From CAZNNH01 sp964574335 (GTDB taxonomy: Bacteria > Acidobacteriota > Vicinamibacteria > Fen-336): a stretch of 30,586 nucleotides of DNA. The stretch lies in assembly GCA_964574335.1 (NCBI GenBank), contig CAZNNH010000064.1, forward strand, positions 1 to 30,586. Reading direction: 5' to 3'. This document shows, in pieces, positions 24,648 to 30,586 of the stretch; within the stretch, counting starts at the first letter, position 1; each line of letters begins with the position of its first letter. The notes beneath the pieces were generated by a model. The model was not told the origin of the DNA. It ran no database searches and was given only the letters and a program-made list of their open reading frames with translations. A program made the translations under genes and the position numbers.

Positions 24648-25741
24648 GGAGTCAGGTTGCCTCGGCGGGCCTGCTCGCGCTCGATGGACTCGAACAGGGC
24701 CTTGAAATTGCCCTCCCCGAAGCCGCGCGCGCCGTGCCGCTCGATGATCTCGAAGAACAGGGTGGGCCGGTCGGCCACCGGCTCGCTGAAGATCTGCAGC
24801 AGGTAGCCCTCGTCGTCGCGGTCCACCAGGATGCCGAGCTCGGCCAGCTTCGGGATCGGCTCGTCGATCCGGCCCACCCGGGCCTCGAGGGCCTCGTAGT
24901 AGGTGCCGGGGACGGCCAGGAACTTGAGGCCGCTCTCCCGCAGGCGGGAGACGGTGCCGATGAGGTCGGCGGTCGAGCACGCCACGTGCTGCACGCCAGG
25001 GCCGAAGTTGAAGTCGAGGTACTCCTGGATCTGAGAGGTACGCTTGCCCGGCGCCGGCTCGTTGATCGGGAACTTGATCCGTCCGGTGCCGTCCTGCATC
25101 ACCTTGGACATCAGCGCCGAGTACTCGGTGGAGATGGTCTTGTCGTCGAAGTGCACGAGCTGGCTGAAGCCCATCGTCTCCTCGAAGAAGCGAGCCCAGC
25201 GGTCCATCTCGCCCAGGGCCACGTTCCCCACGATGTGGTCGATCGAGACAAGACCGGCCCCGCCGGCGTCCCGCGGCCCCGGCAGCGGCTGAAAGCCGGG
25301 CGCGAACAGGCCCCGATAGTGCCGCCGCTCGACGAAGGCGATCCGGGTGTCGCCATAGATCTGGATCGCCGACCGGCGCAGGCGCCCGTTGCCGTCCTCG
25401 TGGAGGGTCGGCGCCAGGGCGGCCCGAGCCCCGCGGCCGGTGGTGGCCTCGAGGGCGGCGGCGGCGTCCGGGACCTCGAGGGCGATGGTGGCGACGCCGT
25501 CTCCGTGGCGGGCAACGAAATCGGAGGCGGCGTGGTCTGTGCCCAGCGCCGAGGTCACCACCAGCCGGATCCGTCCCTGCTGGAGCAGGTACGAGGCGCT
25601 GTCGCGGCTGCCGGTCTCCAGCCCCCGGTAGGCGACGGGACGGAAGCCGAGGGTCCGGGAGTAGTAGACGGCGGCCTGCTTGGCGTTGCCGACGTAGAGC
25701 TCGACGTGGTCGAAGCCGATGATGGGACAGAAGTCGCGCAT
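24557..25741 (-). CDS. hppD: 4-hydroxyphenylpyruvate dioxygenase with atypical out-of-frame tail
   Basis: The enzyme converts 4-hydroxyphenylpyruvate to homogentisate. Two vicinal-oxygen-chelate halves are seen. The iron ligands are H169 (SIDHIVGN), H252 (VQHVACSTADL) and E331 (TLFFEIIER). The C-terminal helix FGEGNFKALFESIEREQARRGNL ends at residue 363, where family members normally stop. Here no stop follows. The frame continues 31 codons through the hmgA start, giving a Ser/Thr/Pro/Ala-rich tail that looks like a shadow translation of hmgA. A TGA sits one base out of frame just after Asn362, so a 1-nt deletion or a sequence error is possible. AGGGAG lies 8 nt before the ATG at 25741. First gene of the operon. 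Confidence 0.93.
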   Translation of the reverse strand: MRDFCPIIGFDHVELYVGNAKQAAVYYSRTLGFRPVAYRGLETGSRDSASYLLQQGRIRLVVTSALGTDHAASDFVARHGDGVATIALEVPDAAAALEATTGRGARAALAPTLHEDGNGRLRRSAIQIYGDTRIAFVERRHYRGLFAPGFQPLPGPRDAGGAGLVSIDHIVGNVALGEMDRWARFFEETMGFSQLVHFDDKTISTEYSALMSKVMQDGTGRIKFPINEPAPGKRTSQIQEYLDFNFGPGVQHVACSTADLIGTVSRLRESGLKFLAVPGTYYEALEARVGRIDEPIPKLAELGILVDRDDEGYLLQIFSEPVADRPTLFFEIIERHGARGFGEGNFKALFESIEREQARRGNLTPCPTTSGWARSRPSGTPSSATPAATCATRS

Positions 25742-25841
25742 CGGGAGCGCTCCCTTCGCTGCTGCTCTTTGCTGATACTCAATGATGCCATACTAGGGGC
25801 GACCCACACCAAGACGGGCGAGAAGCGAGGCCCTCGTCGAG
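25742..25841. promoter_or_regulatory. Divergent control region of the two tyrosine-degradation operons
   Basis: 100 nt between the divergent starts. An AT-richer patch (about 25768-25795, containing GATACTCAATGATGCC) must hold the promoters of both operons, but I cannot assign unique -35/-10 pairs. No clear palindrome is visible. Confidence 0.4.
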
Positions 25842-26738
25842 ATGACAAAGACGTGCGGTAGCGTGAGGGCGCTGTTCTCCTCCTGCATCGACTACGCGGG
25901 CCTGTTCCCTCCTGCCGGGCTCGGGATGGCCGAGACGCTCGGCAACTTCGCCCGGTACCGGAAGGCTGCGGATAGCTGGATGCTTGGCCGCCTGGTGCTG
26001 CCGCTGTCGCGGCTGCGGGAGCTCGAGCCGTTCGAGGCGGAGCAGCTCACGTCGCTCCCGAGCTGGCCGGTGACGTTGCTCCTCCCCAAGGATGCCGGCC
26101 GCCATCTGGAGGACCTCGAGGACGCGCTGGGCCGCTGGGTGCAGCGGCTGGCCGTGGCCTCGCTGGAGGTCCCGCCGCTCGACTCCCCGGAAGCCGTGAC
26201 GTCTCTGGCGGCCCGGCTGCCCGCCGGGCCGGAGCGGTACTTCGAGCTGGACTGGGCGATCGACCCGGGCGAGTACCTGGCGGCCATCGGCGACGCCGGG
26301 GCCGCCGCCAAGCTCCGGACCGGTGGCATCCACCCGGAGCTGTTCCCGGAACCCGACCGGCTGGCCGAGCGGCTCTGGAGCTGCTCTTGGGCCGGCGTGG
26401 CTTTCAAGGCGACGGCCGGCCTGCACCATCCCCTGCGGGGCCGCTACGCCCTGACCTACGTCTCCGACAGCCCGCAGGCGCCGATGCACGGCTTCGTGAA
26501 CCTGTACCTGCTGGCCGCGCTGATCCACAGCGGCCAGGTCGCCCCCGACGAGGGGGAGAGGGTCCTCCTGGACGGCGCGGAGGGGTTCCGCTTCGAGGAG
26601 TCGAGGGCGAGCTGGCACGGGCACGTGGTGGAGGTGGAGCAGATGCAAGGGTGTCGCGGCCGGCTGTTCCGCTCGTTCGGGTCCTGCTCGTTCGAGGAGC
26701 CGGTGGCCGGGCTCCGCGGGATGGGGCTTCTTCGATGA
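25842..26738 (+). CDS. Uncharacterised conserved protein of the tyrosine-degradation cluster
   Basis: A 298-aa soluble protein with no signal peptide. Three motifs stand out: DYAGLFPPAGLGM (17-29), KLRTGGIHPELFPEP (157-171) followed by FKATAGLHHPLRG (188-200), and SFGSCSFEEPVAGLRGMGLL near the C-terminus. I recall similar unnamed proteins in other bacteria with the same AGLFPP, RTGG and KATAGLHHP blocks. The K-x-R-T-G-G and F-K-A-T-A-G-L-H-H spacing resembles successive strands of a TIM-barrel enzyme, with Lys189 and His195-His196 as candidate catalytic residues; this is inference. Its stop overlaps the fumarylacetoacetase start (ATGA), so the two are co-translated. It might supply or assist the missing isomerisation step or protect the pathway. 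GTG at codon 8 is an alternative start. Confidence 0.8.
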   Translation: MTKTCGSVRALFSSCIDYAGLFPPAGLGMAETLGNFARYRKAADSWMLGRLVLPLSRLRELEPFEAEQLTSLPSWPVTLLLPKDAGRHLEDLEDALGRWVQRLAVASLEVPPLDSPEAVTSLAARLPAGPERYFELDWAIDPGEYLAAIGDAGAAAKLRTGGIHPELFPEPDRLAERLWSCSWAGVAFKATAGLHHPLRGRYALTYVSDSPQAPMHGFVNLYLLAALIHSGQVAPDEGERVLLDGAEGFRFEESRASWHGHVVEVEQMQGCRGRLFRSFGSCSFEEPVAGLRGMGLLR

Positions 26739-28057
26739 GACGACCGGTCGACGAGACCCACGACCCCCGGCTGTCGAGCTTCGTCCCGTCGGCCAACGGC
26801 GGCGAGAGCGACTTCCCGATCCAGAACCTCCCCTTTGGCGTCTTCCGTCGCCGGGTGCCGGAGGGCGCCTGGCAGGTGGGCGTCGCCATCGGCGACCAGG
26901 TGCTCGACCTGGGTCGGTGCGCATCGGAGGGGCTCCTGGAGGGGCTTCCGGAGCCGACCCGGGCGGCCTGCCGGGCCGAGCACCTCGGCCCGCTGATGGC
27001 GGCCGGTCCGCCGGTCTGGTCGGCGCTGCGTCGCCGGCTGAGCGAGCTGCTGTGCGACGAGGGGTCCGAGCGGGAGAGGGTGGGGCAGGCCTTGCTGCCG
27101 GCCGGATCCCTCCAGATGGGCCTTCCCGCGCCGGTGCGGGGCTACACCGACTTCTACGCCTCGGTCCACCACGCCACCCGTGTGGGCCGGTTGTTCCGAC
27201 CCGAGAACCCGCTGCTCCCCAACTACAAGCACGTGCCCATCGCCTATCACGGGCGCAGCTCCTCGATCGTACCGAGCGGCACGCCGATCCGGCGCCCCCG
27301 CGGGCAGCTCCGGCCGGCGGACGCCGCCCTGCCGACGTTCGGCCCCAGCCAGCGTCTGGACTACGAGCTGGAGGTCGGCCTGCTGGTGGGCCCCGGCAAC
27401 CGGCGCGAGGTTCCGATACCGATCGACGAGGCCGAAGGCCATGTCTTCGGTCTGTGCCTGGTGAACGACTGGTCGGCCCGGGACATCCAGGGCTGGGAGT
27501 ACCAGCCGCTCGGGCCGTTCCTCGGCAAGAGCTTCGCGACCAGCGTCTCGCCCTGGGTGGTCACGCTCGAGGCCCTGGCCCCGTTTCGCGTCCCACCGTT
27601 GGCGCGACCCGAGGGCGATCCGCAGCCCCTGGCCTACCTCAGGTGTGAGGCCGACGCGCGGGCCGGCGCCGTCGACCTGACGCTCGAGGTCCACCTGCGA
27701 TCGGAGCGGATGCAGCAGGCCGGACTGCCGCCCCAGCGGCTGAGCCGCGGCTCGTTCCGGGACATGTACTGGACGCTCGCCCAGATGCTGACCCACCACG
27801 CCAGCAACGGCTGCAACCTCGAGACCGGCGACCTGATCGCCAGCGGCACCGTCTCCGGCCCCGACCCCGGCGCCTGCGGCTGCCTGCTCGAGCTGACCGC
27901 GCCGGGCCACGGCAAGCTGCGCCTGCCCACAGGCGAGGAGCGACGCTTCCTGGAGGACGGCGACGAGGTGGTGCTCAGCGCTCGCTGCCGGCGGGACGGG
28001 GCGGCGCCGATCAGCCTCGGCCAGTGCCGGGGGACGGTCCTGCCGGCGCTGCCGTAG
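26735..28057 (+). CDS. fahA: Fumarylacetoacetase
   Basis: A 440-aa enzyme that hydrolyses fumarylacetoacetate to fumarate and acetoacetate, the last step of tyrosine degradation. The N-terminal SH3-like part has FPIQNLPFGVF. The catalytic domain has YTDFYASVHHATRVGRLFRP (Asp and His of the active site), IAYHGRSSSIV, LDYELEVGLLVG, LVNDWSARDIQGWEYQPLGPFLGKSF, and GSFRDMYWTLAQMLTHHASNGC with SGTVSGPDPGACGC. All metal ligand motifs are present and the length is typical. The ATG at 26735 overlaps the upstream stop by 4 nt. Its last 47 nt overlap the 3' end of the convergent DedA-like gene. Confidence 0.96.
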   Translation: MRRPVDETHDPRLSSFVPSANGGESDFPIQNLPFGVFRRRVPEGAWQVGVAIGDQVLDLGRCASEGLLEGLPEPTRAACRAEHLGPLMAAGPPVWSALRRRLSELLCDEGSERERVGQALLPAGSLQMGLPAPVRGYTDFYASVHHATRVGRLFRPENPLLPNYKHVPIAYHGRSSSIVPSGTPIRRPRGQLRPADAALPTFGPSQRLDYELEVGLLVGPGNRREVPIPIDEAEGHVFGLCLVNDWSARDIQGWEYQPLGPFLGKSFATSVSPWVVTLEALAPFRVPPLARPEGDPQPLAYLRCEADARAGAVDLTLEVHLRSERMQQAGLPPQRLSRGSFRDMYWTLAQMLTHHASNGCNLETGDLIASGTVSGPDPGACGCLLELTAPGHGKLRLPTGEERRFLEDGDEVVLSARCRRDGAAPISLGQCRGTVLPALP

Positions 28058-28652
28058 GCGAGCCCGGCTCCGGGCGGGTGACCGCCCGGTGGCGACGAAG
28101 GACACGTCGGACCAGGGCCACCAGGGCCAGCCCGGCCAGCAGCACGACGCCGATCACCGCGGCGTGGTCCTGGATCGCCGCCGCCGCCTTGCTCCCGAGC
28201 CGGACCGCCAGGTACGCCTCGGCCAGGTAGCGCAGCAGCCGGCTCGCCAGGACCGTGGCGATGAACCGGCCCGGTCGGACGCGAAGGATCCCGGCCACCG
28301 CGACGAAGACCTTGGTGGGGAAGGGGGGCGGCGCCAGCATCGCGAACAGGATGGCCAGGACGTCGTTGCGGTGGAGGCGATCGGAGATCCAGCGGTGCTT
28401 CCCCGACTCCACGCCGCGCGCCGCGATCCGGCCGCCTCGCTGGCCGATACGAAACAGGACCCAGCAGCCGATCGTGGAGCCGACGGCAGCCGCCAGGGCG
28501 ACGGCCGGGAAGAGGGACGGGTGGCGCCAGGCCAGGAGCATCACCACCACGTCCACGCCCCCCGGCAGCGGGACGCCTGCGGAGTCGAAGAAGGCGATCA
28601 GGAACAGGCCGGGCAGGCCCAGCGCCAGCAGGTAGATCTTGAGGCTTTCCAT
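28011..28652 (-). CDS. DedA/VTT-domain membrane protein
   Basis: A 213-aa polytopic membrane protein. LFLIAFFDSAGVPLPGGVDVVVMLLAW and LFAMLAPPPFPTKVFVAVAGILRV are the two re-entrant VTT signatures of the DedA/YqaA-type family, which flip or scramble polar lipid carriers. About five membrane segments are seen, and the C-terminus (RRVLRRHRAVTRPEPGS onward) is basic then Pro/Ala/Gly-rich. The typical acidic and arginine residues are partly changed (D23 kept), so it belongs to the YqaA-like side of the family. The ATG at 28652 is preceded by GGAGGG about 22 nt away only, so initiation is weak. Its 3' end overlaps the convergent fumarylacetoacetase gene by 47 nt. Confidence 0.83.
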   Translation of the reverse strand: MESLKIYLLALGLPGLFLIAFFDSAGVPLPGGVDVVVMLLAWRHPSLFPAVALAAAVGSTIGCWVLFRIGQRGGRIAARGVESGKHRWISDRLHRNDVLAILFAMLAPPPFPTKVFVAVAGILRVRPGRFIATVLASRLLRYLAEAYLAVRLGSKAAAAIQDHAAVIGVVLLAGLALVALVRRVLRRHRAVTRPEPGSPTAAPAGPSPGTGRG

Positions 28653-28686
28653 GGCTCGTCTTCCGGCCCGGCCGGAGGGACGGCGA

Positions 28687-28695
28687 ATGGTAGCA
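28687..28695 (-). promoter_or_regulatory. Extended -10 element for the DedA-like gene
   Basis: Minus strand TGCTACCAT (28695-28687), about 34 nt before the ATG at 28652. No clear -35. Confidence 0.35.
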
Positions 28696-28756
28696 GACTG
28701 GAGCCGGACGTGGATCGGGATTCGGGCGAGCAGGGCGCCACCGCCCCGGATCGCCT

Positions 28757-28785
28757 TTGCGTTCGGCCTGGTGGGCTCCTACCAT
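28757..28785 (+). promoter_or_regulatory. Promoter of the pentapeptide-repeat gene
   Basis: TTGCGT (28757-28762), 17-nt spacer, TACCAT (28780-28785), followed by AGGAGG (28794-28799) and a TTG start at 28807. Confidence 0.5.
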
Positions 28786-28806
28786 GCGGTCCCAGGAGGT
28801 GCGCCC

Positions 28807-29346
28807 TTGTCGGAGCAAGAGCTGGAGAAGCGGGTCGAGACGCTGGAGCGCGAGCTGGCAACGCTGCGTAGCGCCCGCCGCCAATCGGTGCGCCAGCGGG
28901 CATCCTGGGGGATCGGCGATCTTCCCCTCTACGACGTGGCGGTCGGGCCCGACCCTGCCAAGGGAGAGGCGCGGGGGCACGCCAAGGGGATCGTCGCCAT
29001 CGGCGACATCGCGACCGGCGTGGTGGCGCTGGGCGGCTGGGCTCGGGGTCTTCTGGCCATCGGTGGGCTGGCCACCGGCGTGATCAGCTTCGGGGGCGCC
29101 TCGATCGGCGTCTTGCTGGCCGTCGGCGGTCTGGCCATCGGCGGCCTCTCGATGGGCGGAGCGGCCGTCGGCCTGGTGGCGGTGGGTGGCGGGGCCGCGG
29201 GCGAGTACGCGTGCGGCGGCGGCGCCATCGGCGCCCACGTCATCAGCGCCGTGGAGCGCGACGCGGAGGCCGAGGCCTTCTTCCGGGAGCACCACATCGA
29301 GGCCCTGTGCCCGCCGCTCTTGCAGCGGGGCCGCCGGCGCCGATAG
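28807..29346 (+). CDS. Coiled-coil plus A-x-G-x-hydrophobic pentapeptide-repeat protein
   Basis: A 179-aa protein. The start is TTG at 28807 because a perfect AGGAGG ends 7 nt upstream; the frame is open further back but without such a site. Residues 2-25 are a charged coiled coil (SEQELEKRVETLERELATLR). Residues 59-143 consist of 17 consecutive five-residue units of form A/S-x-G-x-hydrophobic (for example AIGGL, ATGVV, ALGGW, ARGLL), with one extra Leu at 104. The pattern mimics membrane helices by composition, but the strict period of five is that of a pentapeptide-type beta-solenoid with Gly at the central position. The tail (VERDAEAEAFFREHHIEALC) is polar. It is the only gene in its transcript. 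The function is unknown; such rods may act as scaffolds or DNA mimics, but here the surface would be nearly uncharged. Confidence 0.78.
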   Translation: MSEQELEKRVETLERELATLRSARRQSVRQRASWGIGDLPLYDVAVGPDPAKGEARGHAKGIVAIGDIATGVVALGGWARGLLAIGGLATGVISFGGASIGVLLAVGGLAIGGLSMGGAAVGLVAVGGGAAGEYACGGGAIGAHVISAVERDAEAEAFFREHHIEALCPPLLQRGRRRR

Positions 29347-29382
29347 CGCCGGCCGTCGCGGGGTCGCCTCGTGGCCGCGGGA

Positions 29383-30132
29383 TCAGGGGCCCAGCCAGGA
29401 GTGGGTGGGCACCGCTCCGGTCAGCCCGGGCGGCTCGGTCAGCGACCGGGGAGGGGGCAGGTCGGCGCTGGCGGCGAGGGTGAGCAGGAAGGGGCCGAAG
29501 CGTCGCCAGTGGCCGGGGAACCGTGTCCCCTCGACGGCCGTCACCACCAGCCGAAACCACCCCTCGGCAGCGGCCTCCTGAAGCAGCTCCACCTCGACGC
29601 TTCGGGTGTCGCGCCGGAGCCCGGTCCGAAGCACCTTGAGCGCCGACTCCTTGGCCGACCAGATCAGGTTGGCGAGCACGGCCTGCGCCTCCGGTCCCCC
29701 CGCCTGCCAGACCACCCGCTGCTCCTTTTCGGTGAGGAAGTCGGCCACGAAGCCCGTGCTCCGCTCCTCGACCAGCTCGAGATCGCAGCCCACGGACAGC
29801 CCCGGGCCGGCCACCAGGCAGACGGCCCAGCCGGCCCGGTCGGTCATGGACATCGACACCGGCGCCGGGGAGCCGTCGAGGCGAGGCGCGGGCGCCCCAT
29901 CCGGGGCCACGCCGATCTCGATCCGGGCCAGGTCGAGGGGCGCGTCCGGGAGGCCGAGGCGGCGGGCGATGGCACGCTTGGCCGTGAAGCGCCCCAGCAG
30001 GAACTCGTCGTGACGCTTCTTGAAGCGCATCCGGGCGGCACGCTCCGCCTCGCGGGCGGTGAGGAAGACACCCGTGTCCGGGAGATCCGCTTCTCCCTGT
30101 GAGAGCCAGACCGGTTGCATGGGGACGCTCAT
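29383..30132 (-). CDS. 4'-phosphopantetheinyl transferase (Sfp type)
   Basis: A 249-aa enzyme that moves phosphopantetheine from CoA onto a carrier-protein serine, activating fatty-acid, polyketide or peptide synthases. The magnesium/CoA motifs are intact: G115-C-D117-L-E119 and W158-S-A-K161-E162-S-A-L-K166. FLLGRFTAKRAIARRLG is the N-terminal half signature. The S-H-S triplet that usually contacts the CoA 3'-phosphate reads S-M-T (95-97) here. The length is that of full two-domain Sfp proteins, unlike the short AcpS. The ATG at 30132 has GAGG 5 nt upstream; an ATG at 30120 is possible. No carrier or synthase gene is in the window. Confidence 0.93.
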   Translation of the reverse strand: MSVPMQPVWLSQGEADLPDTGVFLTAREAERAARMRFKKRHDEFLLGRFTAKRAIARRLGLPDAPLDLARIEIGVAPDGAPAPRLDGSPAPVSMSMTDRAGWAVCLVAGPGLSVGCDLELVEERSTGFVADFLTEKEQRVVWQAGGPEAQAVLANLIWSAKESALKVLRTGLRRDTRSVEVELLQEAAAEGWFRLVVTAVEGTRFPGHWRRFGPFLLTLAASADLPPPRSLTEPPGLTGAVPTHSWLGP

Positions 30133-30177
30133 CGAGACCTCGGGCCTCCCGGGCCGCGGCCCGGCCCGGAACCGCGT

Positions 30178-30183
30178 TAGCAT
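30178..30183 (+). promoter_or_regulatory. -10 element of the zinc-ribbon gene
   Basis: TAGCAT followed by exactly 7 nt and the ATG at 30191; no -35 and no ribosome-binding site. Fits a leaderless transcript. Confidence 0.4.
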
Positions 30184-30190
30184 AGCCGTC

Positions 30191-30412
30191 ATGGAAGAGC
30201 TGTGGGCGAACCCGCTGGCGCGCGTGGTGGTGGGCCTGGTGGTCCTGGCCGTCCTCTGGGGCCTCGTGTCTCGGCTCTTGAGAAGGAGGCCCAAGACGTC
30301 CGCCTACCACGTGCGGGTGCGCTGCCCGAGCTGCGGATGGCAGGGAGCGGTGGGCAAGTACAACCGGCGCTGCAGCGCCTGCAACAGCACCCAACTGATC
30401 TCGCTGGATTGA
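30191..30412 (+). CDS. Membrane-anchored zinc-ribbon protein
   Basis: A 73-aa protein. One membrane helix (about 9-30, LARVVVGLVVLAVLWGLVSRLL) is followed by basic residues, so the C-terminus should be cytoplasmic. The C-terminus carries a zinc ribbon: C-P-S-C-G-W and, 16 residues on, C-S-A-C. The pattern resembles the small rubredoxin-like/zinc-ribbon modules used to bind proteins or nucleic acids. No known family name is assigned. It is the last high-GC gene before the low-GC tail. Confidence 0.7.
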   Translation: MEELWANPLARVVVGLVVLAVLWGLVSRLLRRRPKTSAYHVRVRCPSCGWQGAVGKYNRRCSACNSTQLISLD

Positions 30413-30586
30413 TGCCGGCGGTCGGCTCCGGGCCGCCCGCCGGGCACGGGTGAGGGTGGGGGTGATAAGCCAATGGGAACATTATGAAACATTTTTTAAA
30501 CTTCCTCCCGCCAAGGGAGGGGAGTTTATGGATAAAAACTAGAGAACCTTTGCCGGAAAGGGAAAGGCATATGGAAATGATATCGA
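30413..30586. other. Gene-poor tail with abrupt GC drop
   Basis: After the zinc-ribbon gene the sequence stays GC-rich to about 30465, then changes: 42 of the last 106 bases are G or C (about 40%). Two short open frames on the plus strand have unlike-neighbour codon use. One is GTG 30462 to TAG 30542 (26 codons, beginning ISQWEHYETFFKL) after a GAGGGTGGGG stretch. The other is ATG 30484, open to the window end. A purine-rich GGAAAGGGAAAGG at about 30555-30567 precedes ATGs at 30571 and 30577. None can be named. The tail could be a mobile element, an islet or an assembly junction. Confidence 0.5.
30498..30527. repeat. Imperfect inverted repeat (REP-like hairpin)
   Basis: AAACTTCCTCCC, loop GCCAA, GGGAGGGGAGTTT: about 12 bp with one bulge. 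There is no T-run on the exit side of either strand, so it is not a standard terminator. The CTCCC/GGGAG palindrome resembles intergenic repeat hairpins seen in many bacteria. Confidence 0.55.

Noticed and set aside
26456..28105. Minus-strand open frame across fahA and the unnamed gene
   Set aside because: Opposite well-supported genes and repeat-like in composition; not a gene.
28807..29346. Polytopic membrane protein reading of the Gly/Ala-rich gene
   Set aside because: The strict five-residue period with Gly every fifth position is not how membrane helices vary; a solenoid fits better, though it is not proven.

Overview
The window is high-GC, densely packed bacterial chromosome with about 25 genes, mostly in overlapping operons. 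A lipobox lipoprotein, a signal-peptide outer-membrane-type protein and a periplasmic amidase point to a Gram-negative cell. An MglA-type GTPase, RNase J and aerobic amino-acid catabolism suggest the Myxococcota or a neighbouring high-GC deltaproteobacterial-type phylum. That placement is inference; no 16S gene is present.

Layout. 1-515 (-): the start of a bacterial microcompartment operon (EutM/PduA-type shell protein, then a CoA-acylating aldehyde dehydrogenase cut by the window edge). 692-3946: a lipoprotein (+), a long MglA-like GTPase (-), a small beta-barrel candidate (-) and a lone JAMM-fold protein (+). 3976-7511 (-): three overlapping ArsA/Get3-family ATPases plus a 73-aa protein. 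The first two resemble the mycobacterial Rv3679/Rv3680 heterodimer pair; the third carries an Hsp20-like tail. 7587-8366 (+): a GT2 glycosyltransferase. 8404-15270 (-): a five-gene operon, rsmA, rnj, ftsK, an amidase_3 cell-wall hydrolase and a 73-aa membrane protein. 15330-16784 (+): glgA.

16795-21486 (-): a histidine-degradation operon, hutH, a small membrane protein, hutU and an archaeal-type ATPase whose start codon overlaps the hutU stop. 21629-23461 (+): a cysteine-cluster protein, purA and tRNA-Lys(UUU). 23490-28057: a tyrosine/homogentisate degradation island of two divergent operons, hppD-hmgA (-) and an unnamed gene followed by fumarylacetoacetase (+). Together these take 4-hydroxyphenylpyruvate to homogentisate and maleylacetoacetate, and fumarylacetoacetate to fumarate and acetoacetate. 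The isomerase for the step between is not in the window. 28011-30412: a DedA-like membrane protein, an A-x-G-x-hydrophobic pentapeptide-repeat protein, an Sfp-type phosphopantetheinyl transferase and a membrane-anchored zinc ribbon. The last ~110 bases drop to about 40% GC.

Most worth a second look: the three-ATPase operon (the middle member lacks the signature lysine); the shell protein with an altered pore loop and a missing edge arginine; the uncharacterised gene in the tyrosine cluster; the pentapeptide-like repeat protein; and a recurring -10 box placed 7-10 nt before the start codon of first genes, which suggests leaderless mRNAs. All calls come from reading the sequence and from memory of families; no searches were run.
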